From: Spectribacter acetivorans
GTDB lineage: Bacteria > Pseudomonadota > Gammaproteobacteria > Nevskiales > Salinisphaeraceae
Direction: 5' to 3'
Assembly (NCBI RefSeq): GCF_031846305.1
Contig: NZ_JAVRHY010000009.1
Coordinates: 1 to 64,000, forward strand
DNA: 64,000 bases
The translations under genes were made by a program, and so were the position numbers. The notes beneath the pieces are model-generated. The model saw only the letters and a program-made list of their open reading frames with translations. It had not been told where the DNA came from and did not search any database. Positions 42,602 through 50,880 of this stretch are shown here, piece after piece; within the stretch, counting starts at the first letter, position 1; the number at the start of each line of letters is the position of its first letter.

Positions 42602-42952
42602 ATGCAGCGACTCCCCCTCAAATCCGCCCGACCCGGGCCCCGATGGCTGGCGGCGGCCGTGCTGATGATGGCCGCCGCCTCCGTCTCTGCCGGACCCGCG
42701 GGCCTGGTCCCGTCCGCGGCGCTTGACGCGCTGGTGCCGGGGATGGCCGGCGACCGGCTGGCCCAGTCCAACCTGATTCCCCGGCTGGGCAATGACCGCA
42801 GCCGCAGTCGGCCCGACAAGACCCCGGCCGAGGCCGCCCGCGAGGCCCGCGAGCGCTACGGCGGCAAGGTGCTCGCGGTCAACCGCGACGGCGACGGCTA
42901 CCGGGTGAAACTCATCAAGCAGGGCAACGTGCGCGTTGTCCGTATCGACTGA
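42602..42952 (+). CDS. Small secreted protein with PepSY-like C-terminus
   Basis: The 116-residue protein has a signal peptide (hydrophobic residues 16-30, cleaved at SVSA). The middle is basic. The C-terminal stretch AAREARERYGGKVLAVNRDGDGYRVKLIKQG resembles a single PepSY domain, a fold that inhibits periplasmic proteases or senses metals. It follows the glycine-zipper gene by 10 bp. Its stop overlaps the phoP start by one base, so it is translationally coupled and may feed information to the sensor kinase (inference). Confidence 0.75.
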   Translation: MQRLPLKSARPGPRWLAAAVLMMAAASVSAGPAGLVPSAALDALVPGMAGDRLAQSNLIPRLGNDRSRSRPDKTPAEAAREARERYGGKVLAVNRDGDGYRVKLIKQGNVRVVRID

Positions 42953-43632
42953 TGCGCGCGCTGGTAATCGAGGACGATGTCGACCTGCAGGGTCAGATCC
43001 GTGACCAGCTGCGGGCCGAGGGCTTTGCCGTCGACGCCACCGGCGACGGCGAGGAAGGCCTGTTCTTCGCCGAGGAATACAGCATCGACGTGGCCATCAT
43101 CGACCTCGGCCTGCCCGGCAAGAACGGCATGGAGATCATCCGCGAAGCCCGTGCGGCGGGGCGGGATTTCCCCATTCTCATTCTCACCGCCCGCACCCGC
43201 TGGCAGGACAAGGTCGAGGGCCTGGAGGCCGGCGCCGACGACTACGTGGTCAAGCCGTTTCAGCCGGAGGAGTTGATGGCCCGCGTGCAGGCGCTGGTGC
43301 GGCGCTCGCGCGGATGGTCCAAGCCGGTGCTGGAAGTCGGCGACATCGCGCTGGATACCGCCGGCCAGGAAGTAAGGGTGGCCGGCACGCCGGTGAGCCT
43401 GACCGCCTACGAATTCCGCGTGCTGCAGCAATTGATGCTGCGGGCCGGCGACGTGGTGTCCAAGACCGAACTCTACGAACACATCTACGAGGAAGACGAC
43501 GAACGCGACAGCAACGTCATCGAGGTGTTCATCCGGCGGCTGCGCACCAAGCTCGACCCCGACGGCAACCGTCAGCCGATCGAGACCCTGCGTGGCCGCG
43601 GCTACCGCCTGTTGCGACCGGAGACCCCCTGA
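42952..43632 (+). CDS. phoP: OmpR-family response regulator, PhoP type
   Basis: The 226-residue protein has a receiver domain with the acidic pair Glu7-Asp8-Asp9, phospho-acceptor Asp51 (IIDLGLPGKNG) and Lys at VVKPF near residue 101. A winged-helix DNA-binding domain of the OmpR type (about 128-222: LTAYEFRVLQQLML, DSNVIEVFIRRLRTKL, TLRGRGYRL) follows. The neighbouring kinase has a PhoQ-type H-box, which supports the PhoP name. Matching GTTCAG-N5 repeats lie in the promoter region of the operon. PhoP systems respond to low Mg2+, acid or cationic peptides. Confidence 0.88.
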   Translation: MRALVIEDDVDLQGQIRDQLRAEGFAVDATGDGEEGLFFAEEYSIDVAIIDLGLPGKNGMEIIREARAAGRDFPILILTARTRWQDKVEGLEAGADDYVVKPFQPEELMARVQALVRRSRGWSKPVLEVGDIALDTAGQEVRVAGTPVSLTAYEFRVLQQLMLRAGDVVSKTELYEHIYEEDDERDSNVIEVFIRRLRTKLDPDGNRQPIETLRGRGYRLLRPETP

Positions 43633-43654
43633 TTCACGCCGCGCGACCTGATCG

Positions 43655-44995
43655 ATGAACTCGCTGGCCGCGCGCCTGCTGGTGGCGGCCGGGCTGGTGC
43701 TGCTGGCCTTTGTGGCCCTGACCGGCCTTGCGCTGGAGCGCGCGGTCTATCAGCGGGCCCTGCAGGCCGAACGCGACAAGCTCCAGGGCCTGACCTACGC
43801 CCTGCTCGGCAGCGCCGAGATCGGCGACGACGGCAGCTTCCGCCTGCCGGAACGCTCGCTGCCCGATTCCGACCTCGCCCGCCCCGGCGGCGGCCTCTAC
43901 GCCCTGGTCACCGATGGCGACGGGGCGGTGATCTGGCAATCGCCCTCCATCATCGATTTCATCGCCCCGCCACCCGCGCCGGGTGTCGGCCAGTGGCGCT
44001 TCGTGCCACCGGAGGCCGGCGACAACCGCTGGATCAAGCTGGCATTCGGCATCCGCTGGGTGGCCGGCGAGGATCAGGACTACCGCTTCACGCTCATGGT
44101 GGCTGAAAGCGCCGAACCGCTGACCGCCCAGCTCGAGCGGTTCCGCGGCGTGCTGTGGTTGTGGCTGAGCGGCGCGGCCGGTCTGCTGCTGGCGGTGCAG
44201 CTGGCGATCCTGCGCTGGGGGCTCGCCCCGGTACGGCGGCTGTCGCGCAGCCTGCGGGACATCGAGGCCGGCCGGCGCGAGCGCATCGAGGGTCAGCATC
44301 CCAAGGAGCTGCGCTCGCTGGTACGCAGCCTCAACGCCCTGCTGGCCAGCGAGAAGGCGCGGCTGGAACGTTACCGCAACGCCCTGGCCGATCTGGCCCA
44401 TGCCCTGAAGACGCCGGTGGCCGTGCTGCGGGGCATGACCAATGAACCCGCCCTGCCCGATGAGCAGCGCCGGCACCTGCAGGGCCAGCTGGCGCGGATC
44501 AACGAGATCGTGGACTACCAGGTACAGCGGGCCGCGGCGGCGGGCACCCGCACCCTGGCGCCGCCGGTGGCGCTGGCGCCAATCGTCGAGCGGCTGGCCG
44601 GGGCTCTTCGCAAGGTCTACGCCGAGGCCGGCACCGAATTCCGCGTCGACATCGACCGGCGTCTGACCGCCGCCGCCGACGAGGGCGATCTCACCGAGGT
44701 GATCGGCAACGTCATGGACAATGCCGCCAAGTACGGCCGGGGCCGGGTACAGGTCAGTGGCGCGCGGGACGGCGACGCCACGTTGGTCTTCATCGACGAC
44801 GACGGCGACGGTTTCCCGGAAGACGAACCGGATACCCTGCTGCAGCGGGGCGTACGCGCCGATGCCCGCCGCGAGGGCCAGGGTATCGGGCTGGCGGTGA
44901 CCGCGGAAATCGTGAAAGCCTACGGTGGCGACATTCAGCTGACCCGCGCGCCAACGCTGGGCGGCGGCCGCGTGAGCCTGCGGCTGCCCGGCTGA
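43655..44995 (+). CDS. phoQ: Sensor histidine kinase, PhoQ type
   Basis: The 446-residue inner-membrane kinase has a first membrane helix (about 8-28), a periplasmic sensor domain of about 135 residues (29-164), and a second helix (165-187). A HAMP-like linker and the H-box DLAHALKTPVAVL with His249, characteristic of PhoQ relatives, follow. The ATPase domain has the N-box IGNVMDNAAKYG and the G-boxes IDDDGDGFPED and GQGIGLAVTAEIV. It starts 22 bp after phoP. The name rests on family resemblance and operon layout. Confidence 0.86.
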   Translation: MNSLAARLLVAAGLVLLAFVALTGLALERAVYQRALQAERDKLQGLTYALLGSAEIGDDGSFRLPERSLPDSDLARPGGGLYALVTDGDGAVIWQSPSIIDFIAPPPAPGVGQWRFVPPEAGDNRWIKLAFGIRWVAGEDQDYRFTLMVAESAEPLTAQLERFRGVLWLWLSGAAGLLLAVQLAILRWGLAPVRRLSRSLRDIEAGRRERIEGQHPKELRSLVRSLNALLASEKARLERYRNALADLAHALKTPVAVLRGMTNEPALPDEQRRHLQGQLARINEIVDYQVQRAAAAGTRTLAPPVALAPIVERLAGALRKVYAEAGTEFRVDIDRRLTAAADEGDLTEVIGNVMDNAAKYGRGRVQVSGARDGDATLVFIDDDGDGFPEDEPDTLLQRGVRADARREGQGIGLAVTAEIVKAYGGDIQLTRAPTLGGGRVSLRLPG

Positions 44996-45031
44996 CTTGC
45001 GCCCCCGGCGCGGCTTGCAGACAATCTCGCC

Positions 45032-45172
45032 GAAGGCGCGTACAGGACTACCGCGCTTGCCACTTTGGACCCGTGCGGTGCTCGCAATGCTCACGTATTG
45101 CTAATACGCTGCGCTTTCTGCGCGCCGCCGTGTCCAAACTGGCTGCGCTCGCGACGTCTTATAAACACCTTC
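45032..45172. repeat. 141-nt imperfect palindrome
   Basis: Two arms of about 69 nt are imperfect inverse complements around a 3-nt centre (GCT at 45100-45102). The perfect inner pairs are CGTATT/AATACG. Matching blocks further out include TTTGGAC (45064-45070) with GTCCAAA (45132-45138) and GAAGG with CCTTC at the tips. It fills the phoQ-hydrolase gap. No T-run follows, so a plain terminator is unlikely. It looks like a dispersed intergenic palindromic element. Confidence 0.65.
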
Positions 45173-45195
45173 TCGGACCCGCGCCACTGCCACGA

Positions 45196-46074
45196 ATGAG
45201 CGACTCCCTCCGTCACATCGACGTCAACGGCCATCGCATCGCGATCGCCGGCCACAACGAAGAGGCCGACGGCCCGCCGCTGGTGGTGATCCACGGCGTG
45301 TCCCTGTCGCTGAATGTCTGGCCCCATGCGCTGCACCACACGCTGCGCCACCGGCGCTGGTATGCCGTGGGCCTGCCGGCCCATTTTCCCAGCCAGCCAC
45401 CGGCCGGCTTCAACGATCAGCCCATGCCTCCCAGCCTGTTCAGCCACGGACTGCTGGAAGCGATCCGCGCGGTAATCGGCAACGAAGCCTTCACCGTGAT
45501 GGGGCATTCCACCGGCGGTTACTCGGCGCTGGCGATTGCCGCCGAGGCCCCGGCGCAGGTCCGCGCGGTCTGCGCCATCTCCCCGTTTGCCCAGGGTCGC
45601 TGGCGGGGGATTATCGGCCTGCTACAGTTCCTGGCCCGCATACCGGGCATCGGCCCCGGCGTTTGCGCCGCCGGTCTGTGGCTGCTGGCCCGGCACTCGC
45701 TGATCGCCCGGGTGGTCACGCTGTTCGCCACCACCCGGCCGCGGGCCTACTGGGCCTGGCCACCGGCCGCCGACATCGCGCGGGTGATGGTGGCCGATCT
45801 GCGGCGGGGATCGGTTCGCGCCCTGGCCCACTTCTTCGATGAAATCCACGATCACGACATCCGGTCGTCGCTGGGCGCAATTAAGGCCCCTACCCTTCTG
45901 ATCCACGGCACCGCCGATCCCATCGTGCCCTTCGATCAGAGTCTTCTCATTCAGCGTTTCGTGCCGCATGCCGAACTGCTGCGCCTGAACGGCATCGGTC
46001 ACATGCCCTTTGGCGAGGCCGGCGACGACTACGCACAACCCCTGGAGGAATGGTTCGACCGTGTCGACGCCTGA
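45196..46074 (+). CDS. Alpha/beta-fold hydrolase
   Basis: The 292-residue protein has an alpha/beta hydrolase fold. The oxyanion region is VVIHGVSLSLNVW near residue 30, the nucleophile elbow GHSTGGYSALAIA holds Ser at about residue 105, the acid lies in HGTADPIVPFD near residue 240, and the base in IGHMPFGEAG near residue 266. The substrate (ester, lactone or thioester) is unknown. I start at MSDSLRHIDVNG; the longer frame reads through the upstream palindrome and its residues are not credible. The stop overlaps the next gene. Confidence 0.85.
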   Translation: MSDSLRHIDVNGHRIAIAGHNEEADGPPLVVIHGVSLSLNVWPHALHHTLRHRRWYAVGLPAHFPSQPPAGFNDQPMPPSLFSHGLLEAIRAVIGNEAFTVMGHSTGGYSALAIAAEAPAQVRAVCAISPFAQGRWRGIIGLLQFLARIPGIGPGVCAAGLWLLARHSLIARVVTLFATTRPRAYWAWPPAADIARVMVADLRRGSVRALAHFFDEIHDHDIRSSLGAIKAPTLLIHGTADPIVPFDQSLLIQRFVPHAELLRLNGIGHMPFGEAGDDYAQPLEEWFDRVDA

Positions 46075-46561
46075 AACCCATCTGGACCCGGAACAGCTGG
46101 GCCGCGACGCCCTCGACCCGGACACCTATCATCTGGTGGTGGGGCCGGCGCTGCAGGTCTGCGCCGCGCTGGCCGCCAAGCGCGGCGACCCGACCCTGCA
46201 CGCCGACATGCCGGCGATGCTGGCGCTGGTGCACCTGGTCACCGAACTCGGCCACCACTGGACGGCGGATCACGACGAGGCCGACAACGAGCGGCTGGAC
46301 CAGGCCGCGGTGGCCGCCTGCGTGATGGTGCTGCGGGAAGCGGGTCTGGCCGAGGATGCCATCGGCCAGTGCCTGGCCGCGCTGGAGGCGGCGTACGCCC
46401 AGCTTGCCGAGCACAATGTGACCGAGCCCGCCGGCCCGTTCATCGGAACCGCCTGGCGGGCCCTGTCGGTGGACGACCGCGACACCGCCATCGAACAGCT
46501 CGAGCAGGCCGCCCACCGTATCGTGGCCGCGATCGAAGCCTGGCAGAACCAGGTCCACTGA
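46061..46561 (+). CDS. Uncharacterised helical acidic protein
   Basis: I do not recognise this 166-residue protein. It is soluble, acidic and predicted all-helical, with regular Ala/Leu/Glu spacing and several His and Asp residues near the middle (LGHHWTADHDEADNERL). No signal peptide, membrane segment or known motif is seen. The likely start is GTG at 46061, 11 nt after GGAGGA; it overlaps the hydrolase by 14 bp. sppA follows after one base, so the three genes form an operon. Confidence 0.65.
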   Translation: MSTPETHLDPEQLGRDALDPDTYHLVVGPALQVCAALAAKRGDPTLHADMPAMLALVHLVTELGHHWTADHDEADNERLDQAAVAACVMVLREAGLAEDAIGQCLAALEAAYAQLAEHNVTEPAGPFIGTAWRALSVDDRDTAIEQLEQAAHRIVAAIEAWQNQVH

Positions 46562-46562
46562 C

Positions 46563-47558
46563 ATGCGCGCGCTGATTGCCCTGCTGATCAGCCTGCCCCT
46601 GCTGGGCGGCTGCGTGTTGGTGCTGACCCCGTTCGACTGGTTCGGCGACGAGTCGGGCCTGGTCGAACATGTGGTGCGGGGCGAGGGTGATGCCAAGATT
46701 CTTCTGGTGTCGGTGGACGGATTCATCAGCGACCAGCCCACCCAGCGCGCGTTCGGGCTGGTCCAGGAGCCTTCCACGCTGGACCGCGTGGCCACCGAAC
46801 TCCGGCGCGCGGAAGCCGACCCCGATATCCGCGGGGTGGTGCTGCGCATCAACAGTCCGGGCGGCGGCGTGACCGCCAGCGACGAGATATTCCACCGTCT
46901 GCGGCGCTTCGCCGAGGACCAGGAGGTGCCCGTGGTGGCGGCGCTGGGCAGCGTGGCCGCCTCCGGCGGCTACTACGTGGCGCTGGCCGCTGACGAGATC
47001 CTGGCACATCCGACCACGGTGACGGGCTCGATCGGCGTGATCCTGGTCGGCCTGAACATCGACGGCCTGATGGACAAGATCGGGGTACGCGACGAAACCT
47101 TCACCTCCGGCCCCCACAAGGATCTGCTGTCGCCGCTGCGCGGCGTCACCGACGAGGAGCGCGACATCGTCCAGGGCGTGCTGGACGGCCTGTTCGAGCG
47201 ATTCGTGCACGTGGTCGACGGCCGCCGCGGCGGGAAGCTGGACGCCACCCATCGCGCGACCATCACGGACGGGCGCATCTTCAACGCGCCACAGGCCGAG
47301 TCACTGGGGCTGGTCGACGGCATCGGCCGGCTGGACGACGCCATCGACCGGGTGCGGGAAAAAGCCGGCCTGGAGAACGCACGCGTGATCCGCTACACCC
47401 GCGAGGGCGGCCGGGCGGACACGGTGTATTCCCGCGGTGGCGGCATGCCGACGGCCGGCGGCGCGCCCGCTCAGGTCAACATCCTGCCGCTGGATCTGGG
47501 CCTGTCCGCCGCGAGTTCGGCACAGTTCCTGTATCTGTGGCGGCCGGGTCGCGAATAG
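46563..47558 (+). CDS. sppA: Signal peptide peptidase SppA, 36-kDa type
   Basis: SppA degrades cleaved signal peptides with a Ser/Lys dyad. The 331-residue protein starts with a hydrophobic segment and a possible lipobox LLGGC (Cys17), then the ClpP-like fold. Ser134 lies in AASGGYY and Lys186 in SGPHKDLLSP, the expected spacing for the short form. INSPGGGVTASDEI and TGSIGVI are conserved flanks. It follows the uncharacterised gene by 1 bp and converges on lipA. Confidence 0.92.
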   Translation: MRALIALLISLPLLGGCVLVLTPFDWFGDESGLVEHVVRGEGDAKILLVSVDGFISDQPTQRAFGLVQEPSTLDRVATELRRAEADPDIRGVVLRINSPGGGVTASDEIFHRLRRFAEDQEVPVVAALGSVAASGGYYVALAADEILAHPTTVTGSIGVILVGLNIDGLMDKIGVRDETFTSGPHKDLLSPLRGVTDEERDIVQGVLDGLFERFVHVVDGRRGGKLDATHRATITDGRIFNAPQAESLGLVDGIGRLDDAIDRVREKAGLENARVIRYTREGGRADTVYSRGGGMPTAGGAPAQVNILPLDLGLSAASSAQFLYLWRPGRE

Positions 47559-47577
47559 CTAACCCGCCGTCGGCGCC

Positions 47578-48576
47578 TCAGGAGGCGTCGGCGAGGCCGC
47601 AATTATTCTTGTCGAACACGCGATCGGCCCGGTAGGACGAACGCACCAGCGGACCGGAGACCACTTCCAGGAAGCCCCGCGCCAGGCCCCACTGACGGTA
47701 CTTGTCGAAATCGGCCGGCGGCACGTAACGCTCCACCGGCAGGTGATTGACCGTGGGCCGCAGATACTGGCCGAAGGTGACGATGTCCACGCCAATGGCG
47801 GCACAGTCATCCAGGGTGGCGGCGATCTCGTCCTCGGTCTCGCCCAGGCCCAGCATCAGGCTGGTCTTGGTCAGCACGCCGGGACGATGCGCCTTGGCGT
47901 GAGCCAGTACATCCAGCGTCTGGCGATAGCCGGCGCGGGCGTCGCGCACCGGATGGGTCAGGCGTTCGACCGTCTCCAGATTCTGCGCGAACACGTCCAG
48001 CCCGGAATCCACCACGGTTTCGACATCCGCTTCCCGGCCACAGAAATCCGGCGTCAGGGCCTCGACGCCGGTTTCCGGATTGGCCGCCTTGCAGGCCCGC
48101 ACGCAGGCGGCGTAATGCCCGGCGCCGCCGTCCGGCAGGTCATCACGGTCCACCGACGTGAGTACCACGTACTTCAGGCCCATCAGCCGCACCGAATCGG
48201 CGCAGGCCTCGGGTTCGTCCGGGTCCAGCCAGCCGCGGGGGTTGCCGGTATCCACCGCGCAGAACCGGCAGGCCCGGGTGCAGGTGTCGCCCATCAGCAT
48301 CAGGGTGGCGGTGCCGTGGCTCCAGCACTCCCCGATATTGGGACACATGGATTCCTCGCAGACCGTGGCCAGCCGGTGCTCGCGCACGTTCTTCTTCACC
48401 GCCTGGTAGTCGGGACCGCTGGGCAGTTTCGCGCGCAGCCAGTCGGGCTTGCGGCCGACCGGCGGGCGATCGGCGCCGCGCCGCGATTTCTGGCCGTTCT
48501 TGATCGCGGTGAAACCCTGCGGCTTGGCCACCTTGCTGCCAGAGACGATGGGAATGCCCTTGAACTGTTCGCGCAT
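47578..48576 (-). CDS. lipA: Lipoyl synthase
   Basis: LipA inserts two sulfurs into protein-bound octanoyl groups by radical SAM chemistry. The 332-residue protein has both cluster motifs: auxiliary Cys73, Cys78 and Cys84 (CEESMCPNIGEC), and radical-SAM Cys99, Cys103 and Cys106 (CTRACRFC). The C-terminal RSSY element is present (VRSSYRAD). The start MREQFKGIP gives the usual length. It ends the minus-strand run tsaD-folBK-DUF3253-lipA. LipB is not adjacent. Confidence 0.96.
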   Translation of the reverse strand: MREQFKGIPIVSGSKVAKPQGFTAIKNGQKSRRGADRPPVGRKPDWLRAKLPSGPDYQAVKKNVREHRLATVCEESMCPNIGECWSHGTATLMLMGDTCTRACRFCAVDTGNPRGWLDPDEPEACADSVRLMGLKYVVLTSVDRDDLPDGGAGHYAACVRACKAANPETGVEALTPDFCGREADVETVVDSGLDVFAQNLETVERLTHPVRDARAGYRQTLDVLAHAKAHRPGVLTKTSLMLGLGETEDEIAATLDDCAAIGVDIVTFGQYLRPTVNHLPVERYVPPADFDKYRQWGLARGFLEVVSGPLVRSSYRADRVFDKNNCGLADAS

Positions 48577-48607
48577 GGCCCTGCGATAGTCGAAACCGGC
48601 GATCAGT

Positions 48608-48871
48608 TTAACAGTCGCGCCGCCGCAGCCGGATGGGCCCGCGCGGCGAAAGCCCGGGATCGACGGGCACACCGCCCTGGCAGATGTCGATCTCGCCGCG
48701 ACGGGCCAGCGTCAGCGCCGCGTCGCGCACCGCCGGCATCCAGTCGCGCCAGGCATCGGGGTCCAGCCGGCGGGCGATGTCGGACGGGCAGCAGGATTTG
48801 TCGGAACCGCGGGCCCGGGTGAGCCACCGGATCTCCGCCGCGATCCAGTCGCGCTGTTCATTGCCGATCAC
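48608..48871 (-). CDS. DUF3253 family protein
   Basis: This 87-residue protein is a small winged-helix-like DUF3253 member with the conserved segments SCCPSDIARRLDPDAWRDWMP and RRGEIDICQGG. The pattern CPSDIAR is the family signature. Its function is unknown; the fold suggests nucleic-acid binding, but that is inference. It lies 12 bp after folBK and 31 bp before lipA, inside the same operon. Confidence 0.82.
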   Translation of the reverse strand: MIGNEQRDWIAAEIRWLTRARGSDKSCCPSDIARRLDPDAWRDWMPAVRDAALTLARRGEIDICQGGVPVDPGLSPRGPIRLRRRDC

Positions 48872-48883
48872 GGCGGCTGGTGC

Positions 48884-49765
48884 TCAGTCCGGCGTCATGC
48901 CCGCGGCGGCAGCGATGGCCTCGCCAAGCGCGGCGTCGGCCACCGCCAGCGGCTGGTCGCGGTCGTCGAATGTCTGCCACAGCTCGTCGTAGCGGCGCCC
49001 GTCCACCGGGTGCCGCGCGTCCGGCGCGATGTCGGCCAGCGGCTTGAGCGTGAACGCGTAGCGCCGGATGTCGTCACGCGGCAGCCGCCGTTTCTCGTCG
49101 ATCCGGTCGCCCACCAGCAGCAGGTCCAGATCCATGGTCCGGGAACGGGTGCGTTCTTCGCGGAGGCGCCCGCAGGCATTCTCGATCTCGCGCAGGGCCT
49201 CGGCGATGGTGGCCGGTTCGTCGGTGGCGACGAACGCCACCACCAGGTTGACGAACGGCGGCCCGTCGAAGCCGACCGCGGGACAGGTGTAGGCGGGCGA
49301 CACGTTCAGCGCCCCGAACCGTTCGCGCATGAGGCGCACTGCCTGCGGAATGTAGTTAGACGGCTCGATGTTGCTGCCCACGCCAACGAAGGCTCGTTCG
49401 GCGGCCGGCGAGGGATGCCGCTGCCGCCGGATATCCACCCCGACCCCGCGGGCCCCGCGCAGGGCGAAGGCCTTGTTCAGCCGCAGCCGTACCTGCTGCA
49501 CCGGAAATTCATCCAGAATCAGCGCCGCCACCCGCTCGGCCAGGGTTTCGACCAGCTCGAATTCCGCCGCCTCGACGTACGCGATCACCCGCTTGGCCAC
49601 CGCCTTGTAGTTGAGCGTGCGGTCCACGTCGTCGGTGGCCGCGGCGGCGGTGATGTCGAAGGCCATGTCGAGATCGAAGCGCACCGTCTGGCGGATACGG
49701 CGTTCCCAGTCGTACAGGCCGATGACCGTATCGATGCGCAGGTCTTCGATGTAGATGGTGTCCAA
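48884..49765 (-). CDS. folBK: FolB-FolK fusion: dihydroneopterin aldolase / HPPK
   Basis: This 293-residue protein joins two consecutive folate enzymes. Residues 1-117 are FolB: GLYDWERRIRQ with Glu, TLNYKAV with Tyr, and LRLNKAFALRGARGVGVDIRR with Lys. Residues 124-290 are FolK: VGVGSNIEPSNYI, PFVNLV, CGRLREERTRSRTMDLDLLLVG and RRYAFTLKPLADIAP. Both halves keep their active-site residues, so it should convert dihydroneopterin to 6-hydroxymethyl-dihydropterin and then pyrophosphorylate it. The two are separate genes in most relatives. It lies 13 bp after tsaD. Confidence 0.92.
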   Translation of the reverse strand: MDTIYIEDLRIDTVIGLYDWERRIRQTVRFDLDMAFDITAAAATDDVDRTLNYKAVAKRVIAYVEAAEFELVETLAERVAALILDEFPVQQVRLRLNKAFALRGARGVGVDIRRQRHPSPAAERAFVGVGSNIEPSNYIPQAVRLMRERFGALNVSPAYTCPAVGFDGPPFVNLVVAFVATDEPATIAEALREIENACGRLREERTRSRTMDLDLLLVGDRIDEKRRLPRDDIRRYAFTLKPLADIAPDARHPVDGRRYDELWQTFDDRDQPLAVADAALGEAIAAAAGMTPD

Positions 49766-49778
49766 GCTGCCCTCCTGT

Positions 49779-50813
49779 TCAGGCGCCGGGCGGCGCCAGC
49801 TCGTGCAGCGGCCAGCGCGCGACCGCCATCGGGTCCGGTGCGCATGCCGCGCGGGCGTCGCCGGGCAGTCGCAATGCGCCGACGTGCGCGATCATCGCCC
49901 CGTTGTCGGTACAGAAGGCATGTCGCGGAAAGTACACCCGGAAGTCGTGTGCCGTTGCGGCGGCGTCGAGTTGCTCGCGCAGGCGCCGGTTGGCGCCCAC
50001 GCCGCCGGCCACCACCAGTCTGGCATAGCCGGTTTCCTGCAGCGCCCGTCGGCATTTCACCGCCAGGGTTTCGGTGACCGCCTCCTCGAAACCGCGGGCG
50101 ATATCGGCATGATCGGCCGGCCCGGCGTCGCGCACCGCCAGCGCCACGGCGGTCTTGAGGCCGGAAAACGAGAAATCCAGGCCGGGCCGGTCGAGCATCG
50201 GCCGCGGAAACACGAACCGTCCCGGTGCGCCGTCCTCGGCCAGTCGCGCCAGCGCAGGCCCGCCGGGGTAGCCCAGCCCCAGCAGCTTGGCGGTCTTGTC
50301 GAAGGCCTCACCCACGGCATCGTCCAGGGTGGTGCCGAGCTGGCGATAGCGGCCCACGCCTTCGACCGCCACCAGCAGCGTATGCCCGCCGGACACCAGC
50401 AGGGCCACGAAGGGAAACGCCGGGGCATCCGGCTCCAGCAGGGGCGACAGCAGGTGGCCTTCCATGTGATGCACGCCCAGCACCGGCACCTGCCAGGCCA
50501 TGCCCAGCCCGCGCGCCACCGCCCCGCCCACCAGCAGGGCGCCCAGCAACCCGGGGCCGCGGGTGTAGGCGATGCCGTCGGCCCGGGACAGGCCCGCCTC
50601 GGCCAGCGCCGCGGCGATCAGCGGGGCCAGTTTGCGGACGTGGTCCCGGCTGGCCAGTTCCGGCACCACCCCGCCGTACTCGGCGTGCAGCGCCACCTGG
50701 CTGTAGATTTGATGGGCTAGCAGGCCCCGCTGGCGCGAATACACCGCCACCGCGGTTTCATCGCAGGAAGTCTCGATACCCAGAATGTTTTGCAAAGCGC
50801 CCGCAACCGGCAT
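49779..50813 (-). CDS. tsaD: tRNA threonylcarbamoyltransferase TsaD
   Basis: TsaD transfers the threonylcarbamoyl group to A37 of tRNAs, using the product of TsaC (22376-22969). The 344-residue ASKHA-fold protein has ILGIETSCDETAVAVY at the start, the metal-binding HHMEGHLLSPL near residue 113, LVSGGHTLLV near residue 135 and VVAGGVGANRRLRE near residue 270. It is divergent from rpsU across 67 bp, a widely conserved pairing. The rpsU -35 lies inside its 5' end. Confidence 0.97.
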   Translation of the reverse strand: MPVAGALQNILGIETSCDETAVAVYSRQRGLLAHQIYSQVALHAEYGGVVPELASRDHVRKLAPLIAAALAEAGLSRADGIAYTRGPGLLGALLVGGAVARGLGMAWQVPVLGVHHMEGHLLSPLLEPDAPAFPFVALLVSGGHTLLVAVEGVGRYRQLGTTLDDAVGEAFDKTAKLLGLGYPGGPALARLAEDGAPGRFVFPRPMLDRPGLDFSFSGLKTAVALAVRDAGPADHADIARGFEEAVTETLAVKCRRALQETGYARLVVAGGVGANRRLREQLDAAATAHDFRVYFPRHAFCTDNGAMIAHVGALRLPGDARAACAPDPMAVARWPLHELAPPGA

Positions 50814-50819
50814 TAGAAT
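50790..50819 (+). promoter_or_regulatory. Sigma-70 promoter of rpsU
   Basis: TTGCAA (50790-50795), 18 bp, TAGAAT (50814-50819; five of six consensus). Transcription would start near 50826, giving a leader of about 55 nt before the TTG start codon. It overlaps the first codons of divergent tsaD. Confidence 0.6.
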
Positions 50820-50880
50820 ACGCCGCCCTATTGTAAGGCAGCGGCATCAGCCGCTTTCTAGCCCCCGGAGAGTGATCGCT

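Noticed and set aside
45032..45172. The palindrome as an intrinsic terminator of phoQ
   Set aside because: It is far too long and no T-tract follows either arm; a repeat element fits better.
45073..45195. N-terminal extension of the alpha/beta hydrolase
   Set aside because: Those codons lie in the 141-nt palindrome; the hydrolase fold starts after MSDSLRHIDVNG at 45196.
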